NCBI RefSeq assembly: GCF_015840915.1 | Contig: NZ_CP060398.1 | Span: 1,054,001 to 1,118,000 of the forward strand | Origin: Synechococcus sp. CBW1002 | Lineage (GTDB): Bacteria > Cyanobacteriota > Cyanobacteriia > PCC-6307 > Cyanobiaceae | Length of the DNA stretch: 64,000 bases | Direction: 5' to 3' | Part shown: in pieces, positions 56,732 to 64,000 of the stretch | Layout: every line of letters starts with the position of its first letter | Position numbering within the stretch: the first letter of the stretch is position 1 | Translations under genes and position numbers: made by a program | Notes under the pieces: generated by a model | Told to the model about the DNA's origin: nothing | What the model saw: only the letters and a program-made list of their open reading frames with translations | Databases searched by the model: none

Positions 56732-58174
56732 TCACCGCAGACCGGCTGCGGCGGGCAGGGACGGCAGCATCACCTCCTCGCGCACCTTCAGCACCACCAT
56801 CGAGGCATCGTCGTCGGGCTGGCGATCGTCGCCGACGAAGCGATCGAGGCGGGCGAACAGGTGATCGAGGATCCCCTGGGCACCCACCCCAGACCGGCAG
56901 GCGGCATGCAGTGCCCGCACGAGACGCTCCTCCTCGAAGCGCTCTCCGGTGAGACCGGGAGCTTCGGTGACACCATCGGTGTAATAGAGCAGCACGTCTC
57001 CGGGTTCCAGCACCAGCTGGCCGCAGCCGTACTCGGCCTCGCTCTGCAGACCGATCAGCAGACCCGGGGCATCGAGCCGCTCCACCCTGCCGCTCTGGCG
57101 CCGCCAGATCAGTGGTGGATTGTGGGCGGCATTGGCGTAACGCAGCAGGCGGGTGCGGGGGTCGAAATCGGAATAGAAGAGCGTCACGAAGCGGTGCGAG
57201 TGGGCCAGGTCTTCCTGGGCCAGCTGGTTGAGGTCGTGCAGGATCCGATCCGGCGCGTGGCCGCTCAGCACCTCCGCCCGCAGCATGCCCCGCAGCAGGG
57301 TCATGAGCAGACCCGCCGGCACCCCCTTGCCCATCACATCGCCCATCACCAGCGCCCAACGCCCCTGCTCGCGGCGGCGGCCCATCAGTTGCGGCCGGGT
57401 GGGGATGAAGTCGTAGTAATCGCCGCCCACCTGGAAGGCCGGCCGGCAGCGGGCCGCCAGTTCCACCCCCTCAATCACCGGGCAGTGGTCGGGCAGCAGC
57501 TGGGCCTGGATCTCGGCACCACTGCTGAGCTGGCGATCGAGCCGCTCGTGGCGCCGCATATCCGCCAGCAGCAGCTCGTTCTCCAGGGCCACACCGGTGA
57601 GATCGGCCACCAGCTGGATGTGGCGTTGGTTCACCTCGCTCCAGCACAACCCATCCGGGCCACTGAACACGTAGAGCCGCCCCCGCTGATTGCTGCGGGC
57701 CACCACCGACGTGCCGAACACCTGAACCTCACCGAGCAGTCGGGCGACCAGCTGATCGAGCAGCTGCACCACCGCTTCCTCACTGGCCTGGGCCTGGAGG
57801 TCGCTGTCGGGCAGAGCGGCGATCTGGCGCAGCAGCTTGGCGCAGCGATCCGGCGGCGAGGCCTGCAGCTGCTCGCGCCAGAGCCGACCATCGGGGTGAA
57901 AGACCACCAGCAGGGCCCCCTCGGCCTCCACCAGCCGCGCCGCCACCAGGGCCACCAGCTCGAGAAAACGGCTGAGGTTGGTGAAGCTGCGCAGGGCGAA
58001 ACCCAGCGACGCCAGCAGTTCGCCGTTGCGGCGTTGCTCGCGACTGAGGCTGTCGAGCAGCTGCCGCAGCGAAGCTGTGGCCGTGAGTGGTGCAGAGGCG
58101 GGGGGCGCGATCGCCTCGGGGTCCGGTTGCACGGCGGCAGGATCGGCGCTGGCGGGTAGCGGCGACGGGGCCAT
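56732..58174 (-). CDS. GAF-SpoIIE (PP2C-type) serine phosphatase
   Basis: RsbU-like regulator of 480 residues from ATG 58174: a GAF-like sensor at about 80-220, then a PP2C/SpoIIE domain. FQVGGDYYDFIPT and ALVMGDVMGKGVPAGLLMTL supply the metal-binding Asp residues, with late LLYYTDGVTEA and DDDASMVVLKV. It probably dephosphorylates an anti-sigma-factor antagonist; no partner gene is adjacent. Confidence 0.92.
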   Translation of the reverse strand: MAPSPLPASADPAAVQPDPEAIAPPASAPLTATASLRQLLDSLSREQRRNGELLASLGFALRSFTNLSRFLELVALVAARLVEAEGALLVVFHPDGRLWREQLQASPPDRCAKLLRQIAALPDSDLQAQASEEAVVQLLDQLVARLLGEVQVFGTSVVARSNQRGRLYVFSGPDGLCWSEVNQRHIQLVADLTGVALENELLLADMRRHERLDRQLSSGAEIQAQLLPDHCPVIEGVELAARCRPAFQVGGDYYDFIPTRPQLMGRRREQGRWALVMGDVMGKGVPAGLLMTLLRGMLRAEVLSGHAPDRILHDLNQLAQEDLAHSHRFVTLFYSDFDPRTRLLRYANAAHNPPLIWRRQSGRVERLDAPGLLIGLQSEAEYGCGQLVLEPGDVLLYYTDGVTEAPGLTGERFEEERLVRALHAACRSGVGAQGILDHLFARLDRFVGDDRQPDDDASMVVLKVREEVMLPSLPAAAGLR

Positions 58175-58316
58175 GGCGGCCCTGGGCGGCGGCTTGGTGC
58201 TCAAGGAGCGGCCGCGGGGAGCTCGCAAGGTAGCAGTGGTTTCCGATCGCCATGGACGCCATCGCAACCGGGGCACCACGGCGGCCCGGCTGCGGCGCAA
58301 GCCTGGGTCGAACGGC

Positions 58317-60386
58317 TCAGACCGCCAGCAGGGCCTCGACGAACTCGAAGCTGTTGAAGGGCCGCAGGTCGCGGATTCCCTCGCCGGCGCCGATGAAGCG
58401 AATCGGCAGACCGGCCTCGTGGGCCACGGCGATGGCCACACCGCCCCGGGCACTGCCATCGAGCTTGGTGAGCACCACGCCCGTGAGTCCGGCGGCCTTG
58501 GCAAAGGCCATCGCCTGGCGCAGGCCGTTCTGACCCTGGCTGGCATCCAGCACCAGCAGAGATTCCACGGCGGCATCGGGGGCCAGCTTGTCGATGATGC
58601 GCCGCACCTTGGCCAGCTCCTCCATCAGGTTGTGCTTGGTCTGGAGGCGGCCGGCGGTGTCCACCAGCACGAGCTCGGTGCCCTTGGACTGGGCCGCGCC
58701 GATGGCGTCGTAAACCACGGCAGCGGGATCGGCATTGGCGCTCGGGTTGGCGATCACCGCCACGCCGCTGCGCTCACCCCAGATCTGCACCTGCTGCACG
58801 GCGGCGGCCCGGAAGGTGTCGGCCGCGGCGATCAGGCAGCTGTAGCCACTGCGCACCGCCAGGTTGGCCAGCTTGCCGAGGGTGGTGGTCTTGCCGACGC
58901 CGTTGACCCCCACCATCAGCCAGACGTTGAGCCGTTCCCGTTCGGGGGCGAGCAGGGGAACGCCACTGGCGGTGATCGGTTCGTCCAGGAGGCCACGCAG
59001 CTGTTCCTTGAGGAACCGGATGCCTTCAGCCGGGTCCACCACCTCCTCGTTGAGGCGCTGCCTCAGGGCCTCGAGCACCTGATCGGTGGCCTGCACGCCC
59101 ACATCGGCGCGCAGCAGGGTGGTTTCGAAGTCGTCGAGCACCTCGGGGGTGAGCGGATCGTCGCCGAGGCGATCGAGCAGCTGGGTGACGAAACCGCGCC
59201 GGGTCTTCTCAAGGCCGCGGCGCAGACGACCCAGCCAGTCGATCTCCTCCAGGGAGATGTCGTCGAGCTGGCGGCCCTGGGCGGCCAGCACCTCGGCCGA
59301 CCAGGTGAAGGTGTCGTCGAAGGCGCCGAGGCTGGGTTCGGCGGCATCCGCCTGCGGCGAGGGCTGAGCAGGAGCGACTGCAGGGGAGCCGGAAGTGGAA
59401 GTGGAAGTCTCTGAGGGTGCGGGAGCAGAGCCGGTGTCAGCCAGCTCCGCGGAGGCGATCAGCTCCTGCTGACGCTGGCGCCGCTGGGCCGCGGCTTGCT
59501 CAAGCAGGGACAGACCGGCCGCGGGTGCAGGGGAAGCTTGCGGCGATGGGGCGCTGGGGGAGTTGTCTGGTGACGACGCAGCAAGGTCTGGCTCCTCAAA
59601 GGAAGCTGAGGCAGAGGGTGCAGAAGCAGAGGAGGCGGTGGCAGAGGCCACCGGGGCAATGCCATCCGCTTCAGAAGGCGTAGAAGCAGCCGAGCCGGTG
59701 GAAGAACCACCGGCATCAATCGGCGTGGTGGCACTAGCTCTGGCGCTGGACTCCTGAGGCGGCAGTTCCTGGGCCACATCAACGGACGCAGCACTGGGCC
59801 CGGGGGGCTCAGTCGGAACCTGCTCAGGCAGGGGCTGCGGTGGGGGGGCCTGCTCAGGGGTGGGTGGCGCTGCAGACGCTGGCAAGGCCCCCGGCTCGGG
59901 AGCCGGGGGGGCTGGAACGGCGGCAGGCTGGGCTGGGGCAGGCTCCGCGGCGGCGGCGGCAGCCTGCTGCTGGGCCTTGAGCCGGGCATAGGCCTGACGG
60001 GCCCACTCCAGAGCGTCCTGATCGACGGAGGGGCCGCTCGCCGGGGAACCGGAGGGGCTGGGTGCTGGGGCAGCCGTTGCCGGCTCGATCGGGGCTGACG
60101 CCGGCTGGGAAGGCGCCAAGGTTGCGGGTGAAGGCACCGAGGTTGCGGGTTCGGAGGGCCCCGGAGGCTCGAGCGACGCGACGGACCCGTCTGCAGCCCG
60201 TCCGTCCGATGCCGCGGTCAACTCAGCGGCCTGATCCAGGTCGGGTTCCGGTGGCCCGGGCTCCGCAACCTCAGGAGCGATCGCCTCCGCATCCTGGCCG
60301 GGGACAGGCGGCACCGAAGCCGGTTCGGGCTCCTGCTGCGGCTGGCTGCGAGGGACCAGGTTGCGCTTAAACCAGTCGAACACCAT
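58317..60386 (-). CDS. ftsY: Signal recognition particle receptor FtsY
   Basis: Receptor for SRP-ribosome complexes at the membrane. 689 residues, far longer than E. coli FtsY (497). The first ~390 are a Pro/Ala/Glu/Ser-rich low-complexity region after MVFDWFKRNLVP; the NG domain holds VNGVGKTTTLGKLAN at about 493, DTAGRLQTKHNLMEELAK and TKLDGSARGG, ending FNSFEFVEALL. Start ATG 60386, just after nusB. Confidence 0.95.
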   Translation of the reverse strand: MVFDWFKRNLVPRSQPQQEPEPASVPPVPGQDAEAIAPEVAEPGPPEPDLDQAAELTAASDGRAADGSVASLEPPGPSEPATSVPSPATLAPSQPASAPIEPATAAPAPSPSGSPASGPSVDQDALEWARQAYARLKAQQQAAAAAAEPAPAQPAAVPAPPAPEPGALPASAAPPTPEQAPPPQPLPEQVPTEPPGPSAASVDVAQELPPQESSARASATTPIDAGGSSTGSAASTPSEADGIAPVASATASSASAPSASASFEEPDLAASSPDNSPSAPSPQASPAPAAGLSLLEQAAAQRRQRQQELIASAELADTGSAPAPSETSTSTSGSPAVAPAQPSPQADAAEPSLGAFDDTFTWSAEVLAAQGRQLDDISLEEIDWLGRLRRGLEKTRRGFVTQLLDRLGDDPLTPEVLDDFETTLLRADVGVQATDQVLEALRQRLNEEVVDPAEGIRFLKEQLRGLLDEPITASGVPLLAPERERLNVWLMVGVNGVGKTTTLGKLANLAVRSGYSCLIAAADTFRAAAVQQVQIWGERSGVAVIANPSANADPAAVVYDAIGAAQSKGTELVLVDTAGRLQTKHNLMEELAKVRRIIDKLAPDAAVESLLVLDASQGQNGLRQAMAFAKAAGLTGVVLTKLDGSARGGVAIAVAHEAGLPIRFIGAGEGIRDLRPFNSFEFVEALLAV

Positions 60387-60391
60387 GGGGT

Positions 60392-61015
60392 TCAGCTCGC
60401 GGAGGCGGACCGGGTGAAGCGGCGCAGCACGCCGTTGATCATGCGGCGGCCCTGCTCGTCGCTGTAGCGGTTGGCCAGTTCCACCGCCTCGTTGCACGCC
60501 ACCGCCGGCGGCGTCTGGAAGTGCTCCAGGTCGACCACCGCGAGGCGCAGGATGTCGCGGTCGATGCGGGGCAGGCGGCCGAGACGCCAGCCCTCCATCA
60601 CGCCATCGAGACGGGCATCCACAGCCTCGCGCTGCCGCAGCACCTCCCGCGCCCGCTCAAGGGCACCACGACGCACGTCGTCCTGGTCGGAGAGCAGCAG
60701 CAGGCGCGGCAGCTCCAGGCTGGCCGACAGCCGATTCAGGGCCTGCTCCGCCTGGGCGATGCCCTCCTGCAGATGCTGGCGCACCTTCGGCAAGCTGGCC
60801 TCGCCGCTGTCCTGCAGCTCGCTGTCGAGCAGCTGCTGCTGGGCACCCTGCAGATCCTCCGCTGAGCGATCGAGCGATTCACGCACGTGCTGGCTGAGGC
60901 TGGCCATGGCCTGCTGCAGCAGGGTCTCGAGCGAGAGATCGGCCGCTGGAACGCGGTCGTTGGTCTGGCCGAGCATCAGCAGTGCCAGTTCGCGGGCAAG
61001 GGTGCGGCTCTGCAT
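60392..61015 (-). CDS. nusB: Transcription antitermination factor NusB
   Basis: 207 residues. RTLARELALLMLGQ opens the helical fold, and WRLGRLPRIDRDILRLAV and ACNEAVELANRYSDEQGRRMINGVLRRF are the C-terminal NusB blocks. A long helical insertion (about 40-110) extends it, as in other cyanobacterial NusB. Its ATG overlaps the DUF502 stop by one base. Confidence 0.92.
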   Translation of the reverse strand: MQSRTLARELALLMLGQTNDRVPAADLSLETLLQQAMASLSQHVRESLDRSAEDLQGAQQQLLDSELQDSGEASLPKVRQHLQEGIAQAEQALNRLSASLELPRLLLLSDQDDVRRGALERAREVLRQREAVDARLDGVMEGWRLGRLPRIDRDILRLAVVDLEHFQTPPAVACNEAVELANRYSDEQGRRMINGVLRRFTRSASAS

Positions 61016-61743
61016 CAGGAGAGTTGGGGGGCGCGCAGCTGGGCCAGCAGGCTGGAGAAGCTGCGATTGGACGTGGGCTCGCGTTCGTCGGGGCTGACGA
61101 TGCCGGCCGAGATGATCGTGCGGAACGCATCCTCCACCGAGATGTCGATGTCTCTGACGGAGCTCTCGGGCACCACTGCGTACCAGCCGGTGGTGGGGTT
61201 GGGAGCGGTGGGGATGAACACGCTCAGCATCGGCTCACTGAAGCTGGCCTGGAGACTGGTGGCCAGGGTGGCGGTGACGAAGCCGAGCGCATAGAGACCC
61301 TCGCGTGGATACTCGACCAGCACCACCCGGCGGAAGCGGCCGGAATTGCCCTGCAGGAAGGTTTCCAGCAGCTGCTTGAGGGTTTTGTAGACCGAGCCTG
61401 CCAGGGGGATGCGCAGCAGGGTTCCCTCGCCGAACTCCAGCAGCCAGCGGCCCACGATGTTGCGGGCCATCAGGCCGATCAGCAGGATGCCCAGCAGCGG
61501 CACCAGCAGACCGACGCCGAGGTTGATCAGCTCCTGCAACACCGGGTTGAGGGTGTTGAAGGGATTGAACTGCTTCGGGATCGAGGTGAGGAACGCCAGC
61601 ACGAAGCGGCTCACCGTGGTGGCCAGCCAGATGGTGGTGGCCAGCGGGATCACCACCAGCAGACCGGCGATCAGATCGTTCTTGAGATCCTGCTGGAGGC
61701 GATCGCCCAGCGGCTGATCAGGCCTGGGACTGGATGGAACCAA
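61015..61743 (-). CDS. DUF502 family membrane protein
   Basis: 242 residues with two transmembrane segments (AGLLVVIPLATTIWLATTVS and VGLLVPLLGILLIGLMARNI) and a soluble C-terminal domain with YALGFVTATLAT and FIPTAPNPTTGWYAVVP. Homologous family to plant COV proteins. First gene of DUF502-nusB-ftsY. Function unknown. Confidence 0.88.
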   Translation of the reverse strand: MVPSSPRPDQPLGDRLQQDLKNDLIAGLLVVIPLATTIWLATTVSRFVLAFLTSIPKQFNPFNTLNPVLQELINLGVGLLVPLLGILLIGLMARNIVGRWLLEFGEGTLLRIPLAGSVYKTLKQLLETFLQGNSGRFRRVVLVEYPREGLYALGFVTATLATSLQASFSEPMLSVFIPTAPNPTTGWYAVVPESSVRDIDISVEDAFRTIISAGIVSPDEREPTSNRSFSSLLAQLRAPQLS

Positions 61744-61801
61744 ACGACAACCCGGAGCTCCGGCCTATAGCAACCTGCTGGCAACTTAGCCAGGCACCGC
61801 T

Positions 61802-62476
61802 TCAGAGCAGAGCGACGAGGGCCACGAGTACGAAGGAGACCGCCAGAACAACGGCTGTGCCGGTACCGCCGATGCGGCGTTGATTCACGGCTAGATCGCG
61901 GGCCCGCTCCTGCTGCCGAAGCTGCTGCTCGGCCTGGTCAAGCTGGCGCCCCATCAGCTCCTTGACCATCTGACGCTTCTGCTCATCGGTGCCCTGGGCT
62001 GGCAGCTGGCCGGCCTGCTCGGCCTGCTGGACGAACTGCTGAATCGCCTCGGGGTTCTCCATCTGGGCCCGGGCCATCTCCAGCTGGCCCTTCTTGGCCG
62101 CCAGGCCCTGATCGGTCTGATCGGCCATGGCCCGATCGCCGCTGATCGACATCGGCACCGCCACCAGCAGAGCGATGGCCAGCACGGCGCTCAGGACCGC
62201 CACCACCCAGCGCAGGGGGGTGCGGCCTGCAGTGGGCTCGTCGAGGCGGCCACCGAACAGCATCAGCAGCACACCCACCAGGGCCATCGGCGACTGGGTG
62301 ACGAGCCGATCGACGACGAGCTGGCGGTAGCCCTCCTCGCCCCAGTTCCAGAGGGGCAACAGCACCGCCAGCTGCAGCAGCAACAGCACCACCAGCGTGA
62401 TTCCCAGCCAACGGAGCAGAAAGCCGAGGCGACCGAAGGTGGCGGAACTCACAGGCAGGATGACGGGATGGAGCAA
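61802..62476 (-). CDS. HpsJ-like membrane protein
   Basis: 224 residues: three N-terminal membrane segments (LLRWLGITLVVLLLLQLAVLL, SPMALVGVLLMLFGG, VVAVLSAVLAIALLVAVP), a coiled central region (about 130-190) and a fourth C-terminal helix. The layout and opening resemble HpsJ, a cyanobacterial hormogonium-polysaccharide/pilus-associated family. Assignment by pattern; moderate. Confidence 0.6.
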   Translation of the reverse strand: MLHPVILPVSSATFGRLGFLLRWLGITLVVLLLLQLAVLLPLWNWGEEGYRQLVVDRLVTQSPMALVGVLLMLFGGRLDEPTAGRTPLRWVVAVLSAVLAIALLVAVPMSISGDRAMADQTDQGLAAKKGQLEMARAQMENPEAIQQFVQQAEQAGQLPAQGTDEQKRQMVKELMGRQLDQAEQQLRQQERARDLAVNQRRIGGTGTAVVLAVSFVLVALVALL

Positions 62477-62487
62477 CTGTACGGGCC

Positions 62488-63435
62488 GTGAGCCGGGCCG
62501 CCCTGGCGGTCGCCCTCAAGCAGCAGGCGACGGCGCTCGGCTTCGCGGCGGTGGGCATCGCCGCTGTGCCCCCCGGCCCGCGACTGGCTCTGCGCACGGC
62601 GGCTCTGCAGCGCTGGCTGGAGGCCGGCCACCAGGGCTCCATGGCCTGGATGAGCGATCCGCGCCGCCGCACTGCGGAGGCCCTGCTGCCGGGGGTGCGC
62701 AGCCTGCTGGCGGTGGGCCTCAGTTACTACGTGGCGGCCGAACGGGCACCCGGCAGCCTGGCGGTGGCCCGCTACGGCTGGGGGCGTGACTACCACCGGA
62801 TGATCGATGGCCGCCTGCGGCGTCTGGGGCGGTGGCTTGAGGCCGAAGCACCGGGCACCGGCTGGCGTGCCTGCGTGGACAGCGCGCCGCTGCTGGACAA
62901 GGCCTGGGCCGAGGAGGCAGGCCTCGGCTGGATCGGCAAGAACGGCAACCTGATCCATCGCCAGCATGGCTCCTGGCTGCTGCTGGGCCATCTGCTCACC
63001 ACCCTGGACCTGCCGGCCGACCACCCCGCCGAACCACTCTGCGGTTCCTGCAGCCGCTGCCTCGAGGCCTGCCCCACCGGCGCCCTGCCGGAACCCTTTG
63101 TGGTGGATGCCCGCCGCTGCCTCGCCTTCCACACGATCGAAAATCGCGATTCGGAATTACCGGAGCCCATCACCGCGGCGATGGGCCCCTGGGTGGCCGG
63201 CTGCGACATCTGCCAGGACGTGTGTCCGTGGAATCAGCAGCCGCTGGAGAGCAGCCCCGACCCGGAGGTGCAGCCGCGGCCCTGGCTGCTCAACCTGCGG
63301 GCCGAGACGGCCCTGGGCTGGGATGACGCCACCTGGGACGAGCACCTGCGGGCCTCGGCCCTGCGCCGCATCAAGCCCTGGATGTGGCGCCGCAATCTGC
63401 GGGCGGCGGCGGGCAGTGCGAGCGGCTGTCCCTAG
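62488..63435 (+). CDS. queG: Epoxyqueuosine reductase
   Basis: Last step of queuosine tRNA modification; cobalamin and two 4Fe-4S clusters. 315 residues from GTG 62488. YGWGRDYHRMIDGRLRRL and VDSAPLLDKAWAEEAGLGWIGKN are the QueG blocks; CGSCSRCLEACPTGAL at about 185 and CDICQDVCPWN at about 240 bind the clusters. Confidence 0.94.
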   Translation: MSRAALAVALKQQATALGFAAVGIAAVPPGPRLALRTAALQRWLEAGHQGSMAWMSDPRRRTAEALLPGVRSLLAVGLSYYVAAERAPGSLAVARYGWGRDYHRMIDGRLRRLGRWLEAEAPGTGWRACVDSAPLLDKAWAEEAGLGWIGKNGNLIHRQHGSWLLLGHLLTTLDLPADHPAEPLCGSCSRCLEACPTGALPEPFVVDARRCLAFHTIENRDSELPEPITAAMGPWVAGCDICQDVCPWNQQPLESSPDPEVQPRPWLLNLRAETALGWDDATWDEHLRASALRRIKPWMWRRNLRAAAGSASGCP

Positions 63436-63460
63436 GGTGGAGCCTCCCTGTTGGGCAGTT

Positions 63461-64000
63461 GTGATCCGGCGCTGGTGGCAGTTCAGGAGCAAAGGGATGG
63501 CATCTGAGTTCACGCCGGCCGCGAGCCTGGCGAGGCGGAGTCTGCGGACCTGGGCCCTGGCCATGCCGCTGGGGATCGGCCTGTGGGCCGCTCAGATGGC
63601 GCCGGCCCGGGCGCTGGTGCCCTATGTGTTCGTCCCCCAGAGCCCGGAACTGGCGGGCGCTGGTCTGGGAATTGCCCAGGCGGCCGGCCGGCTGCTGCGG
63701 CTTGGCCAGGCCGAGGACGCCGCGCGACTGGCGGCGCTCACCGTGCAGCTGCTGCCCCAGGATCCGCGCGGTTGGCTCCTGCTGGCGGAAGCCCAGCTGC
63801 GCAGCAACCAGCTCGACGAGGCCGCCGCTGCCCTGGCCCGGGCCAAGGAACTCGATCCGCGCAATCCCGGCATCTGGTTCGCCCAGGGATCTCTGGCCCT
63901 GCGCAACGGCGAACCGCAACAGGCGGTGGGTCTGTTGCAACAGGGGATCCAGCTGGATGGCCGCAATGCCGGCGCCTACTTCGATCTGGGCAACGCCCAT
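63461..64000 (+). CDS. TPR-repeat protein with N-terminal export signal (cut by window edge)
   Basis: 180 codons visible from GTG 63461, or ATG 63497. A hydrophobic signal-like stretch (TWALAMPLGIGLWAAQMAPA, then RALV) is followed by tetratricopeptide repeats (GWLLLAEAQLRSNQLDEAAA, then ALARAKELDPRNP, GIWFAQGSLALRNGEPQQAV). Cyanobacterial lumenal or periplasmic TPR proteins of this type support complex assembly. Continues beyond 64000. Confidence 0.82.
   Translation, partial: MIRRWWQFRSKGMASEFTPAASLARRSLRTWALAMPLGIGLWAAQMAPARALVPYVFVPQSPELAGAGLGIAQAAGRLLRLGQAEDAARLAALTVQLLPQDPRGWLLLAEAQLRSNQLDEAAAALARAKELDPRNPGIWFAQGSLALRNGEPQQAVGLLQQGIQLDGRNAGAYFDLGNAH

Noticed and set aside
55151-58159. 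A 1,089-codon plus-strand frame opposite argH and the phosphatase
   Set aside because: High GC content leaves long open antisense frames; the minus-strand proteins have full catalytic signatures.
59400-60350. Possible repeat array in the Pro/Ala-rich region of ftsY
   Set aside because: No regular unit; it is low-complexity coding sequence, not a CRISPR or satellite.

Overview
The window is GC-rich and reads as the chromosome of a picocyanobacterium of the Cyanobium/Synechococcus group. The evidence is the Gap2-type photosynthetic GAPDH, a CYP38/TLP40-like lumenal cyclophilin, an HpsJ-like protein, small exported proteins of picocyanobacterial style, a tRNA without an encoded CCA, and the gap2 / murC-murB-ybaB / rsgA-tusA-dnaJ-grpE block beside a pilB-pilT-pilC operon. 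Genus is inferred from gene content only.

Left part (1-5.4 kb): ordinary chromosome with a phosphohexomutase (cut by the window edge), a TM0106-type RecB-like nuclease, ygfZ, pyrE, an exported protein and a CAU-anticodon tRNA.

Mobile and decayed region (5.4-14.4 kb): directly after the tRNA lie one IS3-family element and two IS66-family elements. Each has cut a gene: a short-chain dehydrogenase, a solute-binding lipoprotein, and a membrane diguanylate cyclase. The last two can be rebuilt exactly from their target-site duplications. A frameshifted RecD-like helicase remnant closes the region. The two IS66 copies are almost identical in the core but differ at their ends.

Metal and metalloid region (14.4-23.3 kb): four arsenosugar-biosynthesis genes (TIGR04283 glycosyltransferase, ArsM, TIGR04282/DUF2064 protein, ArsS) in alternating orientation. 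Next comes a copper-type module: DUF305 protein, membrane-anchored cupredoxin, Cu(I) P1B ATPase, MerR regulator, second DUF305 protein. The same MerR-type operator, with a 20-bp -35/-10 spacer, lies before the first DUF305 gene and before the ATPase unit, which argues for a small regulon.

Patchwork region (23.3-31 kb): an FMN reductase, an Hsp20, a cupin and several small cyanobacterial proteins sit among gene remnants (HupE/UreJ-like, PotC-like, methyltransferase and L7/L12-like fragments).

Core region (31-64 kb): SNF2 helicase and HNH nuclease head to head, pdxA, efp-accB, cyclophilin-thiL, gap2, murC-murB-ybaB, grpE-dnaJ-tusA-rsgA, pilB-pilT-pilC, an IS1595-family element, a BaiN/YhiN-type flavoprotein facing dusA, an RRM protein, argH, a SpoIIE-type phosphatase, ftsY, nusB, a DUF502 protein, an HpsJ-like protein, queG and a TPR protein cut by the right edge.

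I found no CRISPR array, prophage or rRNA operon, and no clearly new multi-gene defence or biosynthetic system. The least routine material is the shared MerR operator with its possible His-rich leader ORF, the IS66 mosaic, the IS3 frame arrangement, and the paired loss of a solute-binding protein and a diguanylate cyclase.
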